10,576 nucleotides of DNA from Verrucomicrobia bacterium UBA1629 (GCA_002321305.1 DCMF01000085.1:1-10576), one strand, 5' to 3'. Positions 1-5,647 are shown, counted from the first letter of the stretch. The notes: a model not told the origin generated them from the letters alone. Translations and numbers: made by a program.

Positions 1-192
1 ATAATTCATCGCCGAAGCAATATGATTATAAGAATATGGGGGCTTGTCAATGAAGCTGCTGAATAAAATGCTTGTGAAGGGCTGGCTCATCTGCGAAAGG
101 AATGAACCTATCACTACGGCTACTTTGACGAGGTGTTATTTGTGATGTCCGGGAAGACATCGTACACTTACGCCTATCACAAGGAGTGTAGG
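1..192. other. Upstream non-coding region
   Basis: I see no convincing gene here. The stretch is clearly richer in A and T than the rest of the window. A possible -10 element, TATAAG at 27-32, is too weak to call. A 31-codon open frame at 50-145 has no ribosome binding site and no recognisable product. The only site I trust is AAGGAG at 181-186, which sets the start of the lipoprotein gene at 193. Confidence 0.5.
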
Positions 193-873
193 ATGAAGTG
201 CTTGTCGTTTTGGATTGTATCGATTATTGGTGTGCTTCTGCTCAACGGTTGCGAGACGGCACCGTTGTTTCGCGGATACCGCTGGTACTGCCGAGGGGCG
301 TATGGACAATCAATCCGGACGTTTACCTATTATCTTGAGCATTCGCGTGACCATGCCAACAACAGGGAGGAACGTGCCGCAGGCTTTTTCTACCGCGGCC
401 TGGCAAAGACCGAATTGGGGCGAGGCCGAGAGGCCATGGACGACTACAGGGATGCCCTGCTGCGCGTTCCCGACTTCTTCTACGCCTCGTTCAACCTTGG
501 CGTGGAGCATCTCCGTCTGCATGAATACGACTTGGCGTTGTCGATGCTTCGCACGTCGTGGGTCTCTGTGCTGAAGGCCGGACGAGGGGAACTTGACGAG
601 TCGTTGCTGTGGAATCGCAAGGTCTTTCCCCGTGACAGGGCCTATTGCTTCTACTACTATGGCATGGCGGCCGTCCTGTGTGGTGAGGTTGACGAACTCG
701 ACAAACTGCTTCATGAGGCGGAATCGTTTGAGTTCAAGGAGAAGAAGGTGTTCGATGCGCGTGAGGTTTTCAGGCGGATTGCAGATGGTGATCTGTCGCT
801 TGGGAAGGGGCGTGAGCAGGTCGTGTCTTGGTTGAAGGACTTGGACGGAAAGAAGAGCCGTCGCATGGGTTGA
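193..873 (+). CDS. TPR-repeat lipoprotein
   Basis: This encodes a 226-residue exported lipoprotein with tetratricopeptide-like repeats, probably a periplasmic or membrane-tethered scaffold. The start at 193 is chosen because AAGGAG lies 6 bases upstream and the protein then begins with a proper lipoprotein signal: Met-Lys, a hydrophobic core, and the lipobox LLNGC with the lipidated Cys at residue 20. A GTG at 133 in the same frame would bury this signal behind 20 residues, so it is rejected. Residues about 60-125 form two helix-turn-helix TPR-like units (for example FFYRGLAKTELGRGREAMDDY, then YASFNLGVEHLRLHEYDLAL). The C-terminal half is rich in aromatic and charged residues and unassigned. 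It lies 17 bases before the O-antigen-ligase-like gene, so the two are probably co-transcribed. TPR lipoproteins often accompany polysaccharide assembly genes; a role in assembling a surface polymer is inference. Codon use is visibly less GC-biased than in the genes that follow. Confidence 0.8.
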   Translation: MKCLSFWIVSIIGVLLLNGCETAPLFRGYRWYCRGAYGQSIRTFTYYLEHSRDHANNREERAAGFFYRGLAKTELGRGREAMDDYRDALLRVPDFFYASFNLGVEHLRLHEYDLALSMLRTSWVSVLKAGRGELDESLLWNRKVFPRDRAYCFYYYGMAAVLCGEVDELDKLLHEAESFEFKEKKVFDAREVFRRIADGDLSLGKGREQVVSWLKDLDGKKSRRMG

Positions 874-890
874 TCTTTTCCGAGGAAAGT

Positions 891-2531
891 ATGATTGATC
901 GCCTCTCCTTCGGCTTCCACAACCCGAACCACGCGGCGGCGCTCGCCTGCGCGCTGCTGCCGCTGTGCTTCGGGTGGCGGCGGGCGGCGTGGGTCGGGCG
1001 CGGCGTCGCGGGGGGGCTGTTTGCAGTGCTGCTCCTGACGCAGTCGCGGACGGGGCTGATTGTCGCGGCACTCGAATGGGCGGCGTGGTGGACGATGAGA
1101 AGGGGCAAATGCGGATTTCAAATTCCGGATCTCAGAAGCCGAATGGGATTCAGAGGTCAGGGGGCTGTTTTCGGTGACCGCGCTCTCGCGTGGCTTGGCA
1201 AGCTGGCGGTGGTCGTCTTGGCGGTCGGACTGTCCCTCTGGCGGCTGGGGCCGCGCCTCGCGCTCGACGGCTCGATCCTGAACCGCCCGAAGATCTGGCT
1301 TGCGGGGCTGCGGCTCTTCGCGGCGAACCCGGACGGCGTGGGGCTCGGCAACTCGGGCGCGCTTGCCTCGGCGTTCCTGCTTCCGGGCGACGTGCCCGAA
1401 GTCCGTACGCTCGTCAGCTCGCACCTGACGCTCCTCGCCGAGTGCGGGTGGCTCGTCGGATGGGCGTATCTCGCGTTCCTCGCGCTCGCCCTCTGCGGCG
1501 TCCGCCGGAGCCCGCGCGTCGGCCTCGCGTTCGCGGGGCTTGCCCTCTCGGCGTGTTCCTCGACGGTCTTCGACTGGCCCGTGCTGTTCGGCTGCGCCTC
1601 GCAGGGCGGACTCGGTGGGACGAACTTGGCGCTGTCGTGGCTGACGCTCGCGCTCTTCGCCGTCTTCGGCGCGCGGCTGATAATAAAGCCTACGTATCCC
1701 CCTGCGAAGCAGCCCGAAGGGGCCGCTAGGCGGGGTGCGTTTAACGCGGAGAACGAGGAGGAACGGAGGCGCGGAGAGGCATCCACGGATTTCACGGATT
1801 CGCACGGATTGTGGGAGGGTGCGTCCGCGAATCTGCACGAATCTTCACCAGTCTCAATTCGTGATAATCCGTGTCAATTCGTGGACAGGAACTCGGCAGA
1901 CGGGGTGTCTGCGACGCTGAACACGGAGGTGGCGGAGAATCGGAGACACGGAGAGGTAGCCACGGATTTCACGGATTCACACGGATTGGGGAAGAGGGGG
2001 GCAACGAATCTGCGCGAATCCTCACCAATCCCAATTCGTGATAATCCGTGTCAATTCGTGGACAAAAACTCAACGGGAGAGGGCGGGGGTGTTTTAGACA
2101 GGATTGACAAGATTGACAGGATTGAAGGCGAAGGGACAGACTCGCCCAATCCTGTGAATCCTGTAAATCCTGTCAGAAAGACTCCGTGCCTCCTGTTCTC
2201 CGTTTCCTCCGTGTTAAGCGCCGCAGGCCTCGCGGGGGCACTCGTGCTCGCGGCGCGATGCGTGCCGCCGGGGGACGCGCCGCGCGTCCAAGGCGGCTGC
2301 GCCGCTTCCGGCGCCGCGCCCCGTACGCTCGCGCTCTATGACGACAGCTGGAGCCTCCGCGCCGTCCGCGCCCGCGCCGGCGCGGACGCGCTCGTCCCCG
2401 TCCGCCCCGTCGCGCGCTTCCCGCGCGGCCTCGACCTCTCGTCCGTCAACCGCGTCCTGCTCTTCGGCGACTGCCGCGAGTGGGCTTACCTCGTCCCGAA
2501 AGGCGTTCCCGTCACGTGCATGGAAGACTGA
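891..2531 (+). CDS. O-antigen ligase/polymerase-like membrane protein carrying in-frame repeat insertions
   Basis: The product, 546 residues from ATG 891 (GAGG at 882-885), resembles the O-antigen ligase/Wzy superfamily, integral membrane enzymes that join or polymerise lipid-linked glycans. Seen motifs: HNPNHAAA (residues 10-17), LTQSRTG (49-55) and HLTLLAECGWLVGW (178-191), which match the family's conserved N-P-N/H, S-R-G and H...E-x-G patterns. Hydrophobic segments suggest about seven membrane passes. The usual extra N-terminal passes are missing, so the protein is short at that end. Residues about 284-444 are not native: they are the translation of palindromic repeats at 1738-2229, placed between the membrane segment ending FGARLII and the one containing LSAAGLAGALVLAARC. 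The frame reopens into a soluble tail of about 70 residues (LALYDDSWSL to VTCMED). Residues about 74-104 may hold a second, shorter repeat. The 3' end overlaps the hydrolase gene by 16 bases. Whether the protein still folds with the insertion is unknown. Confidence 0.72.
   Translation: MIDRLSFGFHNPNHAAALACALLPLCFGWRRAAWVGRGVAGGLFAVLLLTQSRTGLIVAALEWAAWWTMRRGKCGFQIPDLRSRMGFRGQGAVFGDRALAWLGKLAVVVLAVGLSLWRLGPRLALDGSILNRPKIWLAGLRLFAANPDGVGLGNSGALASAFLLPGDVPEVRTLVSSHLTLLAECGWLVGWAYLAFLALALCGVRRSPRVGLAFAGLALSACSSTVFDWPVLFGCASQGGLGGTNLALSWLTLALFAVFGARLIIKPTYPPAKQPEGAARRGAFNAENEEERRRGEASTDFTDSHGLWEGASANLHESSPVSIRDNPCQFVDRNSADGVSATLNTEVAENRRHGEVATDFTDSHGLGKRGATNLRESSPIPIRDNPCQFVDKNSTGEGGGVLDRIDKIDRIEGEGTDSPNPVNPVNPVRKTPCLLFSVSSVLSAAGLAGALVLAARCVPPGDAPRVQGGCAASGAAPRTLALYDDSWSLRAVRARAGADALVPVRPVARFPRGLDLSSVNRVLLFGDCREWAYLVPKGVPVTCMED
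1108..1165. repeat. Possible short AAATTCCGGATCTCAGA-type repeat
   Basis: The bases around 1112-1160 are lower in GC than their surroundings, and the stuttering GGATTTCAAATTCCGGATCTCAGA looks like the short GATTTCAGATTT-type dispersed repeats seen in PVC genomes. It sits in frame in the membrane protein gene, in the loop after the segment ending AAWWTMRR. Only one copy is present here, so this is a suspicion rather than a demonstrated repeat. Confidence 0.25.
1782..1884. repeat. B/C hairpin, first module
   Basis: The left arm 1782-1810 (TCCACGGATT followed by two further CACGGATT-like units) is complementary to the right arm 1855-1884 (ending TCAATTCGTGGA) along about 29 bases with few mismatches. 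The loop between them holds a shorter CACGAATC pair. DNA or RNA could fold into a long stem here. Confidence 0.8.
1960..2061. repeat. B/C hairpin, second module
   Basis: This is a near-copy of the hairpin at 1782-1884, with arms 1960-1987 and 2033-2061. The two modules differ at scattered positions, including C-to-A and T-to-C changes, so the tandem duplication is not brand new or was not a simple recent copy. Confidence 0.8.
2097..2174. repeat. D/D' hairpin (GACAGGATTGACAAGATT type)
   Basis: The left arm GACAGGATTGACAAGATTGA and following bases (2097-2125) is complementary to the right arm with CCTGTGAATCCTGTAAATCC (2146-2174). Each arm has three imperfect units of about 9-10 bases. The same module recurs at 4671-4749. 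Translated in the host frame, the left arm gives DRIDKIDRIE and the right arm NPVNPVNPV. Confidence 0.8.
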
Positions 2532-4156
2532 CAGCCCTTGCGCTTCTCGCCCCGCTCGCGGCGGGGCCTGTCCCCGTCCGCGCGGCGGAGGCGGCCGTCG
2601 ACTGCGTCGAGATCCCGACGCGCGCGCCGAACAACCCCCTCGTGAAGGTCTGGTACCGTGTGCCGTCCTCCTACGACCCGTCCCGCCGCGAGCGGCACCG
2701 CGTCCTCGTCCTCTTCGGCGGACGCAACGCCGACGGACGCCCGGAGGTCTCCGGTAGGCTCGGCTGGACGGCATGGGCCGACCTGAACGGCATCTTCCTC
2801 GTCGCGCCGACCTTCCGTGACGACGCCTACTGGGAGCCCCAGGCGTGGTCGGGCCGCGCGCTCCTCGGCGCGCTCGACGCCCTCGCCGCGCAGTACCGCG
2901 TCGCGGCGCGCGGCCTCCTGTTCTACGGCTACTCGGCGGGCAGCCAGGCCGCGAACCTCTTCCCCGCGTGGCGTCCCGACCTCTGCCGCGCCTACGCGAG
3001 CCACGCCTGCGGCGTCTTCCACGAGCCGTCCCCGAAGATGCGCGGCGTTGCGGGCCTCGTCACCTGCGGCGACGCGGACACGGCCCGCTACGTCCTGAGC
3101 CGACGCTTCGTGGACGGCTACCGCGCGCTCGGCGTCCCCGTCGTCTGGAAGTCGTTCCCGAACCGCCCGCACGACGTGCCGGAGGCATCCGCCCGCCTCG
3201 CGCGGGAGTTCCTTGCGCACCACCACTGGACGCATCCCGAAGACCTCGGCGAGACGCCGCTTCCGTCAGCCGTCCCGTCCTTCGTCGGCGACGACGCGGA
3301 CGGCACGTACCACCCGTCGGGCTCCCCGGAGGCCGCCGACGTCATGCCGGAGGACCGCGTCGAGCTGCCGTCCGCCGCCGTCGCCGCCGCGTGGGGCGTG
3401 CCCGGGCGCGCCGGGGGGAATGACAGGCCCCTCGTCTCGTTCGAGACGGTGCAGGGCGTCGAGGTCGTCCACGTCGTCCCGCGAGACGTGCGCGCCGACG
3501 CCCGCGTCCTCGTCCTCCTCGGCGGACGCGGCTGGCGCGGCGCGAAGGCCGTCCGCGAGCTCGGCTTCGCGAAGTGGGCGGTCGCGCGCGGCTGGTGCCT
3601 CGTCGCGCCCTCGTTCGTCGGGGACGGCTGGTGGGAGCCGTCAAGCGGCTCGGCGGAGGTCCTGCGGCTCTCGGTCGAGGCCCTGCGCCGCCGCCACGGC
3701 GTCCGCCCGCTGCCCGTCTTCCTCTACGGCTACTCGGCGGGCGGGCAGCTCGCCGCGCTCCTCCAGGCACGCCCGCCGTTTCCCGTCGCGGCGTGGGCCG
3801 TCCACGGCTGCGGCGCCTTCCCGGAGCCGCCGCCCTGCGCCGGCGCGCCCGCGCTCGTCAGCTGCGGCGTCGGCGACGGGGACCGCTTCGCGCTCGGCCG
3901 CACGTTCGCCTGCCGCTACCGCGAGGCGGGCGGGTCACTCGTCTGGAAGCCGGCGAGGGGCGGGCACGGGCCCGACGCGGCTGCCCTCGGCCTCGCGCGC
4001 GCGTTCTTCGCGGCGGTCGCCTCCGGCGCGCCCTGCGCGCGGTGGGGCGAGGACGACACGCGCCGCCTCGCGCCGCGCGAGGCGATCGACCCGGAGTACC
4101 TGAACCCGCTCTACGACGACCGCCTCGCCGACCTCTGGAGAAGGGACGCGCCGTGA
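2516..4156 (+). CDS. Secreted tandem alpha/beta-hydrolase (two-domain esterase-like protein)
   Basis: This encodes 546 residues from GTG 2516, with an N-terminal signal sequence (RLTALALLAPLAAGPVPVRA, probable cut before AE at about residue 24). It is a duplicated serine hydrolase. Domain 1 (about 30-235) and domain 2 (about 300-505) align along their length: RVLVLFGGR / RVLVLLGGR (oxyanion-loop region), LVAPTF...YWEP / LVAPSF...WWEP, nucleophile elbow GYSAG in both (Ser140 and Ser407), then GDADTARY / GDGDRFALG as the likely acid region, and His219 (RPHDVP) / His484 (GGHGPD) as the likely base. Both triads look complete. The fold resembles polyhydroxybutyrate-depolymerase or feruloyl-esterase-like enzymes, but the substrate is unknown. 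The gene overlaps the O-antigen-ligase-like gene by 16 bases and the next start by 4 bases, implying translational coupling and a joint surface-polymer role. The first ATG in frame (2480) would put charged residues before the signal, so GTG 2516 is preferred; the start is moderately certain. Confidence 0.75.
   Translation: MHGRLTALALLAPLAAGPVPVRAAEAAVDCVEIPTRAPNNPLVKVWYRVPSSYDPSRRERHRVLVLFGGRNADGRPEVSGRLGWTAWADLNGIFLVAPTFRDDAYWEPQAWSGRALLGALDALAAQYRVAARGLLFYGYSAGSQAANLFPAWRPDLCRAYASHACGVFHEPSPKMRGVAGLVTCGDADTARYVLSRRFVDGYRALGVPVVWKSFPNRPHDVPEASARLAREFLAHHHWTHPEDLGETPLPSAVPSFVGDDADGTYHPSGSPEAADVMPEDRVELPSAAVAAAWGVPGRAGGNDRPLVSFETVQGVEVVHVVPRDVRADARVLVLLGGRGWRGAKAVRELGFAKWAVARGWCLVAPSFVGDGWWEPSSGSAEVLRLSVEALRRRHGVRPLPVFLYGYSAGGQLAALLQARPPFPVAAWAVHGCGAFPEPPPCAGAPALVSCGVGDGDRFALGRTFACRYREAGGSLVWKPARGGHGPDAAALGLARAFFAAVASGAPCARWGEDDTRRLAPREAIDPEYLNPLYDDRLADLWRRDAP
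2563..2575. repeat. GGGGCCTGTCCCC repeat inside the signal-peptide codons
   Basis: This 13-base quasi-palindrome is identical to the copies at 5631-5643 and 5941-5953. Here it encodes part of AAGPVPV in the signal peptide of the tandem hydrolase. It may be a captured repeat or a coincidence in GC-rich sequence. Confidence 0.45.
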
Positions 4157-4481
4157 ATGGCCTCTTGACAGCAGGCGCGGCGTCGCTGCCGCCATTTAGC
4201 GGATCGGCCTTCGTCTGGGCTTGCGTCGCCCTCATGGGCGGGTGCGTTCTTGCCGCGCTCGCGGTTTGGCAGAGGAGATTTCTGCTGGGGCTTTCGGAAC
4301 GGTTCATCAAGCTGCCGCCGTCCAGCAAGGCCGTCATCGTGACGGCGGTCGTCGTTGCGACGGTCTTCGCGCAGAAGCTGGCGAATGTGGCCACGGATTT
4401 CACGGATTCACACGGATTGAGGAGGAGGTGTCTGCGACGCCTAACGCGGAGAATGAGGAGGAGTGGAGGCACGGAGAAACA

Positions 4482-4585
4482 TCCACGGATTTCACGAATT
4501 CACACGGATCGGGAGATGGGTTATCCACGAATCAACATGAATCGACACAAATCCAAATCCGTGAGAATCCGTGTCAATCCGTGGA
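4482..4585. repeat. B/C hairpin in copy 2
   Basis: The left arm TCCACGGATTTCACGAATTC plus a third unit (4482-4509) is complementary to the right arm 4557-4585, ending TCAATCCGTGGACA. It is the same structure as at 1782-1884, with independent base changes. Confidence 0.78.
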
Positions 4586-4670
4586 CAAAACTTCGACAGA
4601 CGAGAGGCCTGCGGCGCCTAACGCGGAGGAAACGGAGGGAGAAAGACACGGAGAGGGGAAAGATGTTTTC

Positions 4671-4749
4671 GACAGGATTGACAAGATTGACAGGATTGAA
4701 AGAGAAAGGACAGGCTCGTCAAATTCTGTGAATCCTGTAACTCCTGTCG
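4671..4749. repeat. D/D' hairpin in copy 2
   Basis: The left arm GACAGGATTGACAAGATTGA is identical over at least 20 bases to the copy at 2098-2117. The right arm (AATTCTGTGAATCCTGTAAC, then TCCTGTC) has drifted slightly. The pairing arms flank a loop of about 20 bases. Confidence 0.78.
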
Positions 4750-4960
4750 TCGAAACTCCGTGCCTCCCTTCCTCCTACAACTCCGCGTTAAGTGCCGCAG
4801 GCAACCCCGCCCTCTCGTCCAACGATGTGGTGCGCGGCTATCGCCTCGAAACGATGCGGGCGAACGCAGCCGACTTCAGCAAGAGGCCAACAAACGCGCG
4901 GCTTGTCGGCACGTGGCACCTCACCGACGCCTACCGGGGGAGGACCTGGGTTCGGCTGCT

Positions 4961-5026
4961 GTCCACGAATCTACACGAATCTTCTCAAACCAAAATCCGT
5001 GATAATCCGTGTCAATTCGTGGATAA
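4961..5026. repeat. Solo C-type palindromic repeat, in frame
   Basis: A single 66-base module starts TCCACGAATCTACACGAATC and ends AATCCGTGTCAATTCGTGGA, so its own ends are inverted repeats. About 66 bases equals 22 codons, and the sequence on both sides (RTWVRL before, FPIGLHAVTS after) reads in one frame. The inserted peptide is STNLHESS...IRDNPCQFVDN, the same phase as in the O-antigen-ligase-like gene. This is the minimal unit of the repeat family in the window. Confidence 0.85.
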
Positions 5027-5307
5027 CTCACCCGCCCCGTTCCGCTTTCCCATCGGCCTCCACGCCGTGACGTCTCTCTGGGCTCATGTGTGGGGCAAGG
5101 TGCGTCCGCAGCTGAGGAACGCCTCGAACGAGATCGCCGTCATCGGCGCACCACCGACGCGCGTCTTCCTCTTCGGCTTCTCGCGTCATGCCGTCGCCGA
5201 ACACGAGGCGCGGCGCTTCTACGCCTACGTGCCGCGTCTGCAGCGGCACGTGCGTGGGTCGCCGCACCGGCAGTCGAACGAGGCCTCCGCTTCTGTCCGG
5301 GAACGGA

Positions 5308-5574
5308 TTTCTCGGACACGTGCGTTCCTTCGACGGCCGTACGGCACGACTCGCTTCGGCTCGTCTCGAACCTCTTCGGGTTTCTGCGTCCCGCGCGCCG
5401 TCTCTTTCCATCGTCGATGCGACGGCATATGGCTCAATTTCTCAAGCCTCTGCGTTGAAGCTGCGGGGACTGGGGCTTGGCTTCGTGTGCGAGACGCCGG
5501 ACGTCGCGGCGGACGTCGCGTGGTGCCATCGCCGTTATGGCCCCGTGCGGCTCGTGACGGAACGCGCGCGCTGA
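5308..5574 (+). pseudogene. Decayed coding remnant, possibly GDPD-like C-terminus
   Basis: Between 5154 and 5574 no intact gene is visible, but codon-like third-position GC bias persists, shifting frame part way. The first part (5154 to about 5300) reads PTRVFLFGFSRHAVAEHEAR in the frame of the preceding pseudogene and is unrecognised; FGFSR recalls a hydrolase elbow but the second Gly is replaced by His. The second part, in the next frame and ending at TGA 5572, contains HVRSFDG, then LKLRGLGLGFVCETPDVAAD and a closing VRLVTERAR. The order S-F-D, an arginine-rich helix, then a strand and a final T-x-R weakly resembles the last third of glycerophosphodiester phosphodiesterases. There is no start codon with a ribosome binding site. 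I regard this as a remnant; the family guess is low confidence. Confidence 0.25.
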
Positions 5575-5602
5575 CGCCCACCAATCGTGGCACTTTCCTG
5601 TG

Positions 5603-5647
5603 GGCCGGGGACAGCCCCCCCCCATTCGGTGGGGCCTGTCCCCGGCC
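5603..5647. repeat. Long hairpin built from two inverted GGGGCCTGTCCCC copies
   Basis: The arm 5603-5619 (GGCCGGGGACAGCCCCC) pairs with 5631-5647 (GGGGCCTGTCCCCGGCC) at 16 of 17 positions, with a loop of about 11 bases containing ATTCGGT. Two facing copies of a short GC-rich palindrome are the layout of REP doublets (REPINs). No T-tract follows, so it is not a classical intrinsic terminator, although it could shield RNA ends or weakly stop transcription coming out of the decayed region. Confidence 0.75.

Larger units (their letters stand above)
1738..2229. repeat. Composite palindromic repeat element, copy 1 (in frame in the O-antigen-ligase-like gene)
   Basis: The element has five kinds of box. 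Box A is CGGAG-rich and begins TTAACGCGGAG (1741-1777, again at 1908-1956). Box B is three CACGGATT units (1782-1810, 1960-1987). Box C is the inverted complement of B, ending AATCCGTGTCAATTCGTGGA (1827-1884, 2004-2061). D/D' is GACAGGATTGACAAGATT (2097-2125) against its complement (2146-2174). A' at 2181-2229 is the reverse complement of A, ending GTTAAGCGCCGCAGGC. The order is A-B-C-A-B-C-D-D'-A', so hairpins nest inside a larger inverted repeat. The two A-B-C modules are tandem copies about 178 bases apart. The whole element has no stop codon in the host gene's frame. Confidence 0.9.
4390..4802. repeat. Composite palindromic repeat element, copy 2
   Basis: The order is B (4391-4418), A (4430-4478), B (4482-4509), C (4523-4586), A (4613-4666), D (4671-4700), D' (4720-4750) and A' (4754-4802). 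Compared with copy 1, it starts with a lone B box and carries an extra A box before D. The segment 4613-4802 begins GGCCTGCGGCGCCTAACGCGG and ends with the inverted counterpart GCGTTAAGTGCCGCAGGC, so A and A' look like the terminal inverted repeats of a module enclosing D-D'. The insertion changes the frame of its host gene. Confidence 0.88.
4153..5153 (+). pseudogene. Membrane-anchored surface protein gene broken by palindromic repeats
   Basis: A reading frame starts at GTG 4153, overlapping the hydrolase stop by 4 bases, with AAGGG 8 bases upstream. Its first 75-80 residues look native: a membrane segment (FVWACVALMGGCVLAALAVW), a short basic loop, then a second hydrophobic stretch (AVIVTAVVVATVFAQK). 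At about 4390 it runs into the composite repeat and, in that frame, ends at 4731. The native reading continues in another frame from 4803 (SSNDVVRGYRLETMRANAAD, then LVGTWHLTDAYRGRTWVRL), is interrupted in frame by a solo repeat at 4961-5026, and resumes as FPIGLHAVTSLWAHVWGKVR...NEIAVIGAP to 5153. From memory of PVC-group proteins, the WGKVRPQLRNASNEIAxxGAP stretch is a recurrent motif in long exported proteins of unknown function that begin with such anchors; this is recall, not a search. The frameshift, together with loss of recognisable sequence after 5153, supports a pseudogene. Confidence 0.6.

Noticed and set aside
50..145. 31-codon open frame in the upstream region
   Set aside because: No ribosome binding site, no recognisable features; likely chance in A/T-rich sequence.
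133..192. GTG 133 as start of the lipoprotein
   Set aside because: It would place 20 residues before a textbook lipoprotein signal, and the good ribosome binding site belongs to ATG 193.
711..1838. Open frame on the - strand across the lipoprotein and membrane protein genes
   Set aside because: Low-complexity Arg/Pro/Glu product with no motif; opposite strand has clear lipobox and O-antigen-ligase motifs.
1738..2229. CRISPR array
   Set aside because: The CACGGATT units are contiguous and inverted, with no regular spacers of constant length, and no cas genes are nearby.
3574..4731. Long + strand open frame in the second hydrolase half
   Set aside because: Its first part is an Arg/Pro/Leu-rich shadow of the hydrolase; only the part from GTG 4153 is taken as a genuine start, and that belongs to the broken gene.
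5603..5647. Intrinsic terminator
   Set aside because: The stem is strong but no T-run follows on either strand within a useful distance; REP-type repeat is the better reading.
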